From contig NZ_JBGCCJ010000001.1 in NCBI RefSeq assembly GCF_041262565.1, positions 4,030,001 through 4,094,000 on the forward strand: a stretch of DNA of 64,000 nucleotides. Direction: 5' to 3'. The stretch is from Leifsonia sp. EB41 (lineage in GTDB: Bacteria > Actinomycetota > Actinomycetes > Actinomycetales > Microbacteriaceae). Of this stretch, positions 8,665 through 17,184 are shown piece after piece. The notes below the pieces were generated by a model. That model saw only the letters and a list, made by a program, of their open reading frames with translations. It was not told the DNA's origin and searched no databases. A program made the position numbers and the translations under genes. How positions within the stretch are numbered: the stretch's first letter is position 1; the number at the start of each line of letters is the position of its first letter.

Positions 8665-9687
8665 TCAGTGACGCGATGGCGCAGCCGTGGAGGCGCGCAC
8701 CACCAGTCGGGCAGGGGGCAGGGCGACGTCGGCAGGCTCACCGTGCTCCACCAGCCGCAGCAGTGCGGTGGCGGCGGCGATGCCCCAGCCGGCCGGGTCG
8801 TTGTCCAGGGTCGTCAGGCTCGGATAGATGTAGGTCCCGATCTGGGAGCCGTCGAGCCCTGTGATGGACAGGTCGTGGGGGAGTCGGAGGCCGCGCTCGT
8901 GCGCGACCCCCATGCCCGCGATCGCCATCGGGTCGTTGCCGTAGACGATGGCGGTGGGCGGCTCCGCGGAGTCGAGGAGCGTCTTGGTGGCCTCCGCGCC
9001 CTGTTCGGGCGAGAAGTCGGTGGGGACGATGACCGGGCGGAGGCCGGCCGCGAGCATGGCCTCCTCGAAGCGCTCGCGGCGGCGGAGGCCGTGCAGCATC
9101 CGCTCGTCGCCCGACACGTGCGCGATGCGCGTGTGGCCGAGTCCGAGCAGGTGCGCGACGAGCTCGTCGATGCCCGCGTCGTAGTCGCGCGTGATGACGG
9201 GGAACGGGCTGCCGCCGGCCGGCGCGCCGAGCGAGACCGCCTGCGAGCCGAACTCCTGCACGAGCGCGGGACGGTGGTCCTCGGCGAGGATGTCGGTGAG
9301 CAGGAAGCCGTCGACGCGCTTGTCGAGCGCGAGCCGCTCGTAGGCGCGGGCCTCCGCCTCGTGATCGGGGACGACCGTCAGCACGAGCACCTGGCCGCGC
9401 TCCGAGAGCACCGTCTCGACACCCGCGATGAAGGCCGCGAAGAACGGGTCCACCTCGATGGTGCGGGCGGCGCGGCGCAGGATGAGGCCGAGCGCGTAGG
9501 CACGCCGGGTGGTGAGCCCGCGGGCGCTCGGGTTGGGGGTGAACCCGAGCTCCCGCGCGGTCGCGAGGATGCGCTCGCGGGTCTCCAGCGCCACGCCGGG
9601 CTTGCCGTTGAGGGCGAGGGAGACGAGTCCCTTGCTCACGCCCGCCGCCCGTGCGACGTCGTTGATCGTGATGTCGGCCGGCGTCAC
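8665..9687 (-). CDS. LacI family transcriptional regulator
   Basis: A 340-residue repressor-type protein. The N-terminal helix-turn-helix reads ITINDVARAAGVSKGLVSLA, followed by the hinge region RARELGFTPNPSARGL-like segment and a periplasmic-binding-protein-like sensor domain (VDGFLLTDI, GHTRIAHVSG, TAIVYGNDPMAIAGMG, LSITGLDGSQIG). Start GTG at 9687 overlaps the stop of the secreted enzyme gene (GTGA). It is the second gene of the operon it most likely controls, through the palindrome TAAACCGGTTTA at 11819-11830, whose central CG is typical for LacI-family operators. Inducer unknown; probably the transported oligosaccharide or a product. Confidence 0.93.
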   Translation of the reverse strand: MTPADITINDVARAAGVSKGLVSLALNGKPGVALETRERILATARELGFTPNPSARGLTTRRAYALGLILRRAARTIEVDPFFAAFIAGVETVLSERGQVLVLTVVPDHEAEARAYERLALDKRVDGFLLTDILAEDHRPALVQEFGSQAVSLGAPAGGSPFPVITRDYDAGIDELVAHLLGLGHTRIAHVSGDERMLHGLRRRERFEEAMLAAGLRPVIVPTDFSPEQGAEATKTLLDSAEPPTAIVYGNDPMAIAGMGVAHERGLRLPHDLSITGLDGSQIGTYIYPSLTTLDNDPAGWGIAAATALLRLVEHGEPADVALPPARLVVRASTAAPSRH

Positions 9688-11768
9688 CGCGGCACCACCG
9701 TGGTGAAGCCGCCGGGCACGATCGTGACGGTGCCGTTCCCGTTCAGCGGGATGGGTGCGCCGACCTGGTGGCCGGAGCCGTCGTAGCGGGTCGCGAGCAC
9801 GGGGCCGGAGGCGGCGAGGTGCTGCACGGCCGTGCCGGAGGTGGCGTTGACGTAGACGTCGAGCGCACCGGAGCCGGTCAGGCCGAGGTGCGAGACCTCC
9901 GGCTGCACGAGCACCGCGTCGAGCCGGGCCTGACCGTTCACCCGCGCCGTGATCGTGGTCGCGCCGGCGGGGGCGGAGACCGGGAGGGTCTGCGGCAGCA
10001 GGAACACCGTGGTGGGCGCGATGCCCTGTGCTCCCGGACGCACGTTCTGGCTGGTGCCGAGCTGCACGGTGCGGTTGCCCGCGCTGGCCGTCCAGGCCGT
10101 CGTGCCCGACCCGCTGGTGGCGGTGCCGTCGGGGCCGAGGTCCTCGATCGGGAGGATGCGCGCGGCCGGGTGGCCGGCGGGCAGGGTCATCGTGACAGTC
10201 GCCCCGGTCGAAGCGGAGACGTACGCGCCGCCCGACCAGTTCGCCGAGCCGGTCCACGCGGACGGCGGGGTGACCACGGTGGCGGGGCCGGTGAGCGTGC
10301 CCTTCTCGGCCTCCACGACCTGGAGGCCGTCGGCGGCGGAGCGGTGCGTCAAGGCCAGGGCCTCGCGCTTGATCGCCGGGTGGGCGTCGAGCGCGAGCAT
10401 GCTCAGCTCGGTGTGGATGACCGACTCGGCGCCGCAGTTGTGGTTGATGCCGCCGTCGCCGCCGATGCCGTCGACGCAGACTCCGGTCGACGGGTCGTAC
10501 ACCGGCACGCCGGCCGGGTTGGCGCCGAAGTACCAGGCGGCCTGGGCGCCGGCGAGGGTGGCGAGGCCGGTCGAGCCGCTGGCGTCGGAGGCCGCGACCA
10601 GGCCCTCCACCCGGGAGTCGACGCCGTAGGCGATCTGGGACTGGTCGGCGGGGGTGGGCGTCCAGCCGTTGTCCGGGCCGCCGCTGGCGAGGAGCTGCGG
10701 AGTGAAGCTCGCGAGGTCGGTGTTCGCGGCGCTCTGCAGGCTGCCGTCGTGGAGCTGCGTCGCGGCCGCGGTCAGAGCCGCGGGGGCCATGCCGCCCCAG
10801 GCGTGCCAGAAGGTGGGGGAGTTGGCCTCGGGGAGCAGCGCGCCGAACGGCCACTGGCCGGTGCCGCCGGAGGACAGCCCGGCGATCCCCTTCGCGTAGC
10901 GCTGGAGGTCGGTGCGTGCTTGGGTGTCGCCGGGCGCGGCCGCGGTGTACGCGCTCAGGCCGAGCACGGCCTCCGCCGTCGGGGCTGCGCTGTTCGTGAT
11001 GAGCCACCCCGGAACCGTGACGCCGTTGGCCGTGTCGGTGGTGCCGTACTTGGCGAGCGACTGGCGCTCCAGGGAGCGCAGCGCGAGGTCCATCCGCTGC
11101 TGGAGGAAGGAGGCGAACGCCGGGTCGGACTTCTGGAAGCCGGCGTAGCCCTCGCCGAGCGCCCAGACGGTGCGCGCCAGCCAGTACGACTCGCCGGAGT
11201 CGCTCGGGTTCGGGTTGTCGGCCGGGATGGCGGACGGGTTCAGGGTGCCGTCGTGCTGCTGCCAGAGCACCACGTTGCCGGCGTTCGGGCCGGAGTCGAC
11301 CTGCAGGTAGGTCAGTTCGCGCAGCAGTTCGTAGGCGGAGGCGCGGCTGGCCGCGGTGCCGTTCTGCTTCCAGTCGCGGAGGTAGACCACGGCCGAGCGG
11401 GAGATGTCGTCGGCGTCGAAGGTGCCCTGCGCGTAGTAGCCCTTGGCGGCGTTCGTGATGGGGCCGCCGCCGACGCGCGTGAAGCTGCCGTCGGCGTTGC
11501 GGTTGGCGTACACCCACGGTGCTCGGGCGGTCGGCTCCTGGCTCTGCTGGTACGTGGAGTGACCCGCGACCCCGGGAAGCAGCGGGACATCGTCCAGGAG
11601 GAAGTTCAGATGGGCGAGGTTCGTCAGGGCAGTGCCGGATGAGGGGGTGGGGGCGGCCGGGGCCGCGGGAGTGGGGGAGGCGTTCGCCGGGGCGGCGATC
11701 ACCGGTACGAGCGCGGCGGCGGCGAGGGCTGCGCCCGTCGCTGCGGCGAGGAGTCGATTCCGCTTCAT
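9684..11768 (-). CDS. Secreted six-hairpin-like glycan-active protein with C-terminal carbohydrate-binding-like domain
   Basis: A 694-residue exported protein: signal peptide with positive MKRNR, an alanine-rich helix and a cleavage region near ANASPTP, then a Pro/Ala linker. Residues ~45-460 are helical with repeated W/G/N-rich loops (SYWLARTVWALGEGYAGF, FWHAWGGMAPAAL, AWYFGANPAGVPVYD, GDGGINHNCGAESVIHTEL), resembling (alpha/alpha)6-barrel glycosidases or lyases. From ~475, VVEAEKGTLTG begins a beta-sandwich like CBM6/35 modules. I cannot assign a CAZy family. It is the first gene of the operon; ATG 11768 has the site AGGAAA. Its context (LacI, sugar importer, GH130 enzymes) suggests it releases the oligosaccharide that the operon imports. 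The His/Cys-containing loop GGINHNCGAES is a candidate active-site region. Confidence 0.7.
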   Translation of the reverse strand: MKRNRLLAAATGAALAAAALVPVIAAPANASPTPAAPAAPTPSSGTALTNLAHLNFLLDDVPLLPGVAGHSTYQQSQEPTARAPWVYANRNADGSFTRVGGGPITNAAKGYYAQGTFDADDISRSAVVYLRDWKQNGTAASRASAYELLRELTYLQVDSGPNAGNVVLWQQHDGTLNPSAIPADNPNPSDSGESYWLARTVWALGEGYAGFQKSDPAFASFLQQRMDLALRSLERQSLAKYGTTDTANGVTVPGWLITNSAAPTAEAVLGLSAYTAAAPGDTQARTDLQRYAKGIAGLSSGGTGQWPFGALLPEANSPTFWHAWGGMAPAALTAAATQLHDGSLQSAANTDLASFTPQLLASGGPDNGWTPTPADQSQIAYGVDSRVEGLVAASDASGSTGLATLAGAQAAWYFGANPAGVPVYDPSTGVCVDGIGGDGGINHNCGAESVIHTELSMLALDAHPAIKREALALTHRSAADGLQVVEAEKGTLTGPATVVTPPSAWTGSANWSGGAYVSASTGATVTMTLPAGHPAARILPIEDLGPDGTATSGSGTTAWTASAGNRTVQLGTSQNVRPGAQGIAPTTVFLLPQTLPVSAPAGATTITARVNGQARLDAVLVQPEVSHLGLTGSGALDVYVNATSGTAVQHLAASGPVLATRYDGSGHQVGAPIPLNGNGTVTIVPGGFTTVVPR

Positions 11769-11818
11769 TGCGTTTTCCTGTCTGTGGCTCCGGTGCCACC
11801 CCCAGAACGGGTGTCGTC

Positions 11819-11830
11819 TAAACCGGTTTA
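11819..11830. promoter_or_regulatory. LacI-type operator TAAACCGGTTTA
   Basis: A perfect 12-base palindrome with a central CG, as in LacI/GalR-family operators. It starts five bases downstream of the -10 box of the glycan operon promoter and covers the expected transcription start near 11828, so bound repressor would block initiation. The only LacI-family gene in the window is the second gene of this operon. Assignment of repressor to site is inference. Confidence 0.75.
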
Positions 11831-11834
11831 AAGG

Positions 11835-11863
11835 ACGGTAGCCGCGCTTTTCGGATCTGTCAA
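11835..11863 (-). promoter_or_regulatory. Promoter of the glycan-use operon
   Basis: On the minus strand, a perfect -35 TTGACA (11858-11863) is followed after 17 bases by the -10-like TACCGT (11835-11840). The predicted leader to the ATG at 11768 is about 60 bases. The operator palindrome follows directly. This drives the seven genes from 11768 down to 3341. Confidence 0.75.
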
Positions 11864-11972
11864 CGGGATGACCCCACGGTTCACCCCCGGGGTCTTGTGC
11901 CGCTCTGCACCCGCGACGAGACTGGGGCGACCGGCCGCCGACGTCCGGCCGGGTCACGACCGAGGAGGAAAA

Positions 11973-13094
11973 GTGGAGTACAAGGACATTCCGACCAAGG
12001 CCGACATCGAGAGGATCGCGGCGCTCCGCGAACCGGGTTGCGTCAGCATCTACCTGCCGACCGGCACGACGCCGCCGGAGGCGGACAAAGCGCGGATCGA
12101 CCTCAAGAACCACCTCGCCCTCGCGGTGAAATCGCTGGAGGCGATGGGCGTCGATCGCCACCGGATCGCCGCCGTCCGGGCCGAGGGCGAAGGCATCCTG
12201 GAGGACCGCGACTTCTGGCGGTACCAGTCGCGCTCGCTGGCGGTGTTCCTCGACGGGGAGGTCGCCGAGACCTTCCGCCTGCCCAACCGGCTGAACTCCG
12301 CGTGCGAGGTCGCCGACCGTTTCTACATCAAGCCGCTGCTGCGTGCCGTGACCTTCCCGCAGTCGGCGCTCATCCTCGCGCTCGCGCAGAACTCGGTGCG
12401 CCTGATCCGCGTGGACCCCGAGCTCCCGCCCGCGCTGGTCGAAGTCGAGGGGATGCCGAAGGACGTGGCCGCCGCCGTCGGGCTGACCTCCGTCAGCGGG
12501 CGCACTGCCGAAGGCCGTATCCAGGGCTCCGAGGGCCAGAAGGTGCGGATGCTGGAGTATGTGCAGGCGATCGAGCGGGCGCTGCACCCGCTGCTGGCGA
12601 GCTCCACCGAGCCACTGATCCTCGCCTCTGCCGAGCCGCTCACCGGCATCTTCCGCGGCGCGACGGACTATCCGCGCCTCGTGGACGACGTGATCGCGGG
12701 CAACCCGGAGGAGAAGACCGAGGACGAGCTGGCGACGGCCGCACGAGCCGTGCTCGACCGGCTGTACGCCGGCAAGATCGACGCGCTCAAAGAGGACTTC
12801 TCCACCCGCATCGCCGGCGGAACCGCTCTGGTGGATCTGAGCGACATCGCCCGTGCGGCGACCTACGGGGCGGTGGAGACCCTGGTCTTCGACATCGACC
12901 GGCGGGTGCCGGGGTCCCTGGACGACGAGACCGGCAAGATCGCGTACCTGGACGACGACACGGCGGGAAACTACGGCGTGGTGGACGAGATCATCCGCCG
13001 CTCGCTGGCCTCCAAGGCGAAGGTCTACGCGTTGCGCGCCGAGGACGTCCCCGGCGGCGGAGCCGTCGCCGCCGCCGTCCGCTTCCCGGTCTGA
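11973..13094 (+). CDS. BaeRF-type (bacterial release-factor-like) protein
   Basis: A 373-residue cytoplasmic protein without recognisable catalytic motifs. Its N terminus (IPTKADIERIAALREPGCVS followed by IYLPTGTTPPEADKARI), the centre, and the L7Ae-like C-terminal part (AATYGAVETLVFDIDRRVPG; YALRAEDVPGGGAVAAAVRF) match my recollection of the bacterial archaeo-eukaryotic release factor families (baeRF, family 3 type), which are predicted to act at the ribosome. No experimental function is established. I chose the GTG at 11973 because GAGGAGG lies 6 bases upstream; a longer frame to 11868 lacks a site. It is divergent from the glycan operon and ends at a long palindrome. Family placement moderate. 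Confidence 0.6.
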   Translation: MEYKDIPTKADIERIAALREPGCVSIYLPTGTTPPEADKARIDLKNHLALAVKSLEAMGVDRHRIAAVRAEGEGILEDRDFWRYQSRSLAVFLDGEVAETFRLPNRLNSACEVADRFYIKPLLRAVTFPQSALILALAQNSVRLIRVDPELPPALVEVEGMPKDVAAAVGLTSVSGRTAEGRIQGSEGQKVRMLEYVQAIERALHPLLASSTEPLILASAEPLTGIFRGATDYPRLVDDVIAGNPEEKTEDELATAARAVLDRLYAGKIDALKEDFSTRIAGGTALVDLSDIARAATYGAVETLVFDIDRRVPGSLDDETGKIAYLDDDTAGNYGVVDEIIRRSLASKAKVYALRAEDVPGGGAVAAAVRFPV

Positions 13095-13101
13095 CCCTCG
13101 C

Positions 13102-13158
13102 CGAAGGGCACGTAAACGCCCCTAAAATGTGGTTTTAGGGGCGTTTACGTGCCCTTCG
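13102..13158. terminator. Long palindrome (family member 2), likely bidirectional terminator
   Basis: Perfect 26-base arms (13102-13127, 13133-13158) around the loop TGTGG. The outer arm is CGAAGGGCACGT, the inner AAACGCCCCTAAAA. It sits 8 bases past the stop at 13094 and 9 bases before the convergent stop at 13167. It is the only member whose arms match perfectly: outer-arm changes (AGG for GGG) are mirrored on both sides, so the stem is kept by paired changes. Confidence 0.78.
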
Positions 13159-13166
13159 ACACGGGG

Positions 13167-13700
13167 TCAGTGGCGCTCGGCGCGGGCGAGGGCGAGGATG
13201 AGGAACTCCTGGACGGCGGCGAGCCAGTCGTAGACGGCTCGTCGCGTCGCGGACTCCAGGTCGTGGATGTCGCCCTCGTCGCCGTCGTGCTCGATGCCGA
13301 GGTCAGCGGCGAGCGCCAGCCGGATGTCGGTGAGCGCACGCAGCCAGGCCTGCGCCTGCTCGCCGTCCAGTCGCACCTCGACGGACCCGTCCGGCCGGGC
13401 GTCCTCCGCCGGGCCGCTGAGCGAGTCGATCACCGTGCGCGCGTTCTGCGCCTTCGACTCCGCCAGCCGCTCGGCCGTGAACCGGTGGAATTCGGCCGAC
13501 GCCTCCGGGTCGTCCGGATACGCGTCGGGGAGCAGCCGCGTCAGCGTGGGATCGGCCGTCGCCCCGTCCCGCGTCTCGGAGCCCGCACGCTCCGCGCGTT
13601 CGGCGGCCACGGCAGCGAACCGCCGGAGCACCTCGGCCTCGCCCGCCTCGAACCGCGCGTGGACGCCGCCGCCGCGCCGGTCGGCGCGGAACGGCCTCAC
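13167..13700 (-). CDS. DUF2017 family protein
   Basis: A 177-residue protein of mixed helical character, acidic in the centre ([20 protein letters not shown]), with [20 protein letters not shown] and a helical C terminus. In actinobacteria, DUF2017 proteins commonly follow clpS, and that is seen here: its GTG at 13700 overlaps the clpS stop by four bases. The molecular function is not known; a role beside the Clp N-degron pathway is guilt by association. It converges on the baeRF-like gene, separated by the palindrome. Confidence 0.8.
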   Translation of the reverse strand: MRPFRADRRGGGVHARFEAGEAEVLRRFAAVAAERAERAGSETRDGATADPTLTRLLPDAYPDDPEASAEFHRFTAERLAESKAQNARTVIDSLSGPAEDARPDGSVEVRLDGEQAQAWLRALTDIRLALAADLGIEHDGDEGDIHDLESATRRAVYDWLAAVQEFLILALARAERH

Positions 13701-13999
13701 GCGTCCGCCTTCGTCAGGGTGGCCCACAGCCCGTAGCCGTGCATGGCCTCCACGTGCCGCTCCATCTCCTCGCGCGTGCCGGTCGCGACGACCGCGCGGC
13801 CCTCGTTGTGCACGAGCAGCATCAGCCGCTTGGCCTCCGCCTTGGAGAACCCGAAATAGCTCTGGAACACGTACGTGACGTACGACATCAGGTTCACCGG
13901 GTCGTTCCAGACGATCGTCACCCACGGCGCGCCGAGCTCCAGCCGCTCGCCGAGGTCGACCTCCTCCTCGGTGGCGGGCTCCGTGATCGCGGCCGTCAC
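13697..13999 (-). CDS. clpS: ATP-dependent Clp protease adaptor ClpS
   Basis: A 100-residue adaptor. The core [18 protein letters not shown] matches the ClpS segment that forms the N-degron pocket (the D-D-x-T-P-M region in other bacteria), and the later [15 protein letters not shown]-like stretch carries the usual H-x-x-G-x-A. It delivers proteins with destabilising N-terminal residues to ClpC/ClpA-ClpP in the cytoplasm. Start GTG at 13999 overlaps the stop of the GH15 gene; its own stop overlaps DUF2017. The coupling to a sugar hydrolase is unexpected and may only be positional. Confidence 0.93.
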   Translation of the reverse strand: MTAAITEPATEEEVDLGERLELGAPWVTIVWNDPVNLMSYVTYVFQSYFGFSKAEAKRLMLLVHNEGRAVVATGTREEMERHVEAMHGYGLWATLTKADA

Positions 14000-15774
14000 C
14001 CGGCCTGCACCTCGGCGATCGCGTCGGCGGCGCGCACGAGCGCCAGGTGGGTGAGGGCCTGCGGCGTGTTGCCCACCTGCGACCGGCCCTCGACGTCGTA
14101 CTCCTCCGACAGCATCCCGACATCGTTGGCCAGCGCGACCAGGCGGTCCATCAGGCGTTTCGCGTCGTCCAGCCGGTGCGAGCGCGCATACTGCTCTGCG
14201 AGCCAGAACGCGCAGGCCAGGAAGGGGTGCTCGCCCGGCGGGAGGCCGTCGACGCCCTTCTCGGTGCGATAGCGCAGGGGGAGGCCGTCGCGCAGCAGGT
14301 CCTGCTCGATCGCCTTCACCGTGCCGAGCATCCGCGGGTCGTCGAAGGCGCAGTAGCCGACCTGCGCGAGCAGCAACAGCGAGGCGTCCACCTCGGTGCT
14401 GCCGAAATACTGCACGTAGCTGCCGCGGCCCTCGTCGTAGCCGTTCGCCTCGATGTCGGCACGGATCTCGTCCCTGAGGTGCCGCCAGCGCTCGACCGGG
14501 CCGTCCAGCCCGAACTGCTCGACGCCGCGGATGGCGCAGTCGAAGGCGGCCCACACCAGACCGCGGGAGTGGGTGAACGTCTGCGGCTCCCCGCGGATCT
14601 CCCAGATGCCGTGGTCGGGCTTGCGCCAGTTCTGCTCCAGGTACCCCATCAGGGCGCGTTGCAGCGCCCAGGAGAATCGGGTCTCCTGCACGCCTGCGGT
14701 GCGGCCGTGGTCGAGCGCCAGCATGACCTCGCCGATGACGTCGGCCTGGAACTGGGTGGAGGCGTCGTTGCCGATCCGCACCGGGTGCGCGCCCTGATAG
14801 CCGGGGAGGCTGTCGAGCTCGCGCTCGGCGAGGTCGCGCTCGCCGGCGAGGCCGTACATGATCTGGACGTCGCCGGGATCTCCGGCGATCGCGCGCAGCA
14901 GCCAGTCGCGCCAGTGGTCGACCGAGTCGTCGTAGCCGTGGGAGAGCAGCACGGCGATGGTCAGCGACGCGTCGCGCAGCCAGACGTAGCGGTAGTCCCA
15001 GTTGCGCTCGCCCCCGAACTGCTCGGGGAGGGAGGTCGTCGCCGCGGCGACGATGCCGCCGGTCTCCAGGTGGGTCAGCGCACGCAGGATGAGGAGCGAG
15101 CGCACGACCTCTGCGCGGTACGGCCCATCGTGGTCGCAGCTCTCCGCCCACTTCGTCCACCACTCCCGGGTGTTCTGCAGGGAGGTCTCGACGTCGAGGG
15201 CCGGCGGCGCCGGGCGGTGCGACGGGAACCAGGTCATCGAGAGGTCGACGGTCTGGCCGGCGTGGACGGAGAACCTGCCTTCGTGCGCGTGGTCCGCAGC
15301 GTGCAGCGCCGACCCGCGGAAGACGAGCCCGTCCGGGCCCGCGACGGCGACGAGCGCGGCCGGCTTCTCGTCGGTCATCTTGCGCACCCACGGGATGGCG
15401 CTGGCGTAGCCGAAGCGGATCCGCAGCTCCTCGCGCAGCTCCACCTTCCCGCTGACCCCGCGCACGCGCCGCACCAGGTCGGCGCGGTGGTCGCCCATCG
15501 GCATCGCGTCCACGACCTCCACCTCGCCGGTGGCGGTGCGCCAGCGGGTGACCAGGATCATGGTGTCCCGCTCGTACTCGCGCGTGCTGGTGGCCTCGGG
15601 ATCGGAGGGCGCAAGCAGCCAGCGGCCGTGGTCCTCCGTACCCAGCAGGGCGCCGAAAGTGGACTGCGAGTCGTACCTCGGCAGGCACAGCCAGTCGATG
15701 CTTCCGTCCCGTCCGACGAGGGCCCCGGTGAAGCAATCACTGATCAGGGCGTAATCCTCGATGGGGAGCGACAT
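13996..15774 (-). CDS. Glycoside hydrolase family 15 protein (trehalase/glucoamylase-like)
   Basis: A 592-residue cytoplasmic protein with no signal peptide. The N-terminal beta-sandwich starts [20 protein letters not shown], a hallmark of actinobacterial GH15 proteins, then the (alpha/alpha)6 barrel follows with [32 protein letters not shown] (general acid region) and [15 protein letters not shown] (general base region). Mycobacterial relatives hydrolyse trehalose, but others act on maltodextrin or glucosides, so the substrate is uncertain. ATG at 15774 lies only 29 bases from the divergent dehydrogenase gene. It is coupled downstream to clpS. Confidence 0.88.
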   Translation of the reverse strand: MSLPIEDYALISDCFTGALVGRDGSIDWLCLPRYDSQSTFGALLGTEDHGRWLLAPSDPEATSTREYERDTMILVTRWRTATGEVEVVDAMPMGDHRADLVRRVRGVSGKVELREELRIRFGYASAIPWVRKMTDEKPAALVAVAGPDGLVFRGSALHAADHAHEGRFSVHAGQTVDLSMTWFPSHRPAPPALDVETSLQNTREWWTKWAESCDHDGPYRAEVVRSLLILRALTHLETGGIVAAATTSLPEQFGGERNWDYRYVWLRDASLTIAVLLSHGYDDSVDHWRDWLLRAIAGDPGDVQIMYGLAGERDLAERELDSLPGYQGAHPVRIGNDASTQFQADVIGEVMLALDHGRTAGVQETRFSWALQRALMGYLEQNWRKPDHGIWEIRGEPQTFTHSRGLVWAAFDCAIRGVEQFGLDGPVERWRHLRDEIRADIEANGYDEGRGSYVQYFGSTEVDASLLLLAQVGYCAFDDPRMLGTVKAIEQDLLRDGLPLRYRTEKGVDGLPPGEHPFLACAFWLAEQYARSHRLDDAKRLMDRLVALANDVGMLSEEYDVEGRSQVGNTPQALTHLALVRAADAIAEVQAG

Positions 15775-15796
15775 ATCCCCAGTATGGCCGTACTGT
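15768..15796 (+). promoter_or_regulatory. Promoter for glucose-6-phosphate dehydrogenase-like gene (leaderless)
   Basis: A -35-like GCGACA (15768-15773) and a -10 TACTGT (15791-15796) are 17 bases apart. Seven bases separate the -10 from the ATG at 15804, so the transcript would begin at or near the start codon. The -35 lies within the first codons of the divergent GH15 gene. Confidence 0.5.
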
Positions 15797-15803
15797 GAAG
15801 CGC

Positions 15804-17180
15804 ATGACGCAGACCGTGGGCACTCTGGTGATTCTCGGAGCGAGTGGCGACCTGTCGTCCAGACTCCTCCTCCCCGCGATCGGCCAGTTGCTCACCCACC
15901 ACCCGGAACGGCGCTTCCACCTGGTCGGATCCGGGGCCGAGGAGTGGTCGGACGCGAAGTGGCGTTCGGTGGTGAAGAAGTCGTTCAAGACGGTGAAGGC
16001 CAGCGGCCCAGCGGTGGAGGAGCTCCTCAAGAACACCACGTACCTGACGGCGGACGTGACCAAGCCCGACGATCTGCAGACGATCTTCGACGCCTGCGAG
16101 GGCGCGCCCGCGCTGTACTTCGCCCTGCCGCCGGCGATCACCGCGAAGGCGTGCGAGGCGCTCGGCAAGCTGACGCTGCCGGCCGGGCTGACGCTCGCGC
16201 TCGAGAAGCCGTTCGGCACCGACAAACGCTCGGCCATCGCGCTCAACAAGCGGCTCGCGACGCTGGTGCCGGAGGACCAGATCCACCGCGTCGACCACTT
16301 CCTCGGCAACTCCACCGTGCTGAACCTGATCGGCCTGCGCTTCGCGAACAGCATCCTGGAGCCGGTGTGGAACGGCGACCACATCCAGAGCGTCGACATC
16401 GTGTACGACGAGTCGCTCGGGCTGGAGGACCGCGCCCGCTACTACGACCACGCCGGGGCGCTCATGGACATGATCCAGAGCCACCTGCTCCAGGTGCTGG
16501 CGGTGTTCGCGATGGAGCCCCCCAGCGCACTGGACGCCACGGACATGCGCGACGGCAAGGCGACGGTGCTGCGGGCGACCCGGCTGTGGAAGGACGACCC
16601 TGTTACGTCGAGCCGCCGCGCCCGCTACACCGCGGGCACCATCGACGGACGGAAGCTCCCGGCGTACACGAGCGAGGCAGGCGTGGACCCGGCCAACGAC
16701 ACGGAGACGCTCGCCGAGGTCACCGTGCAGATCGACACCTGGCGCTGGGCCGGCGTGCCGTTCACGCTGCGCTCGGGCAAGGCGCTCGGCGAGCAGCGGC
16801 GCGAGATCCTCGTCACGTTCAAGCCGGCGCGGCACATCCCGCGCGGGCTGCGCGGCCACCGCGAGCCGACGATGCTGCGCATCATGCTCGCCCCCGACGC
16901 GATGTCGCTGGAGCTCAACATCAACGGACCTGACGACCCGCACGAGATCGAGCGCGTGGCGCTCAGCGCGAATTTCGGGCCCGGGCTGCTGCTGGCCTAC
17001 GCCGAAGTGCTGGAGGGCATCCTCGACGGCGACCCGTCGCTGTCGGTGCGCGGCGACACGGCCGTGGAGATGTGGCGCATCGTGGCGCCGGTGATCGCGG
17101 CCTGGAAGAAGGACGAAGTCCCGCTCCAGACCTACCGCGCCGGCTCAGGAGGCCCCGCCGCCTGGAAGCACATCGGCTGA
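15804..17180 (+). CDS. zwf: Glucose-6-phosphate dehydrogenase-like protein, atypical active site
   Basis: A 458-residue protein with the Zwf fold: LGASGDLSSRLLLPAI (residues 11-26, NADP loop), EKPFGTD (134-140) and RVDHFLGN (162-169). In standard enzymes these read GDLA-x-RKL and RIDHYLGK; here the lysine after arginine in the first motif and the final lysine of the second, both substrate contacts in well-studied enzymes, are leucine and asparagine. The histidine of DHF is kept. It lacks the usual neighbours tal, tkt and opcA and stands beside a GH15 gene. The ATG at 15804 fits a leaderless start. It may use glucose 6-phosphate with altered properties or another substrate; gene symbol is therefore tentative. 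Confidence 0.8.
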   Translation: MTQTVGTLVILGASGDLSSRLLLPAIGQLLTHHPERRFHLVGSGAEEWSDAKWRSVVKKSFKTVKASGPAVEELLKNTTYLTADVTKPDDLQTIFDACEGAPALYFALPPAITAKACEALGKLTLPAGLTLALEKPFGTDKRSAIALNKRLATLVPEDQIHRVDHFLGNSTVLNLIGLRFANSILEPVWNGDHIQSVDIVYDESLGLEDRARYYDHAGALMDMIQSHLLQVLAVFAMEPPSALDATDMRDGKATVLRATRLWKDDPVTSSRRARYTAGTIDGRKLPAYTSEAGVDPANDTETLAEVTVQIDTWRWAGVPFTLRSGKALGEQRREILVTFKPARHIPRGLRGHREPTMLRIMLAPDAMSLELNINGPDDPHEIERVALSANFGPGLLLAYAEVLEGILDGDPSLSVRGDTAVEMWRIVAPVIAAWKKDEVPLQTYRAGSGGPAAWKHIG

Positions 17181-17184
17181 GCGG

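Noticed and set aside
9684-12587. A 967-residue secreted enzyme with a long N terminus
   Set aside because: The upstream part is antisense to the baeRF-like gene and crosses the promoter; the signal peptide and ribosome-binding site fix the start at 11768.
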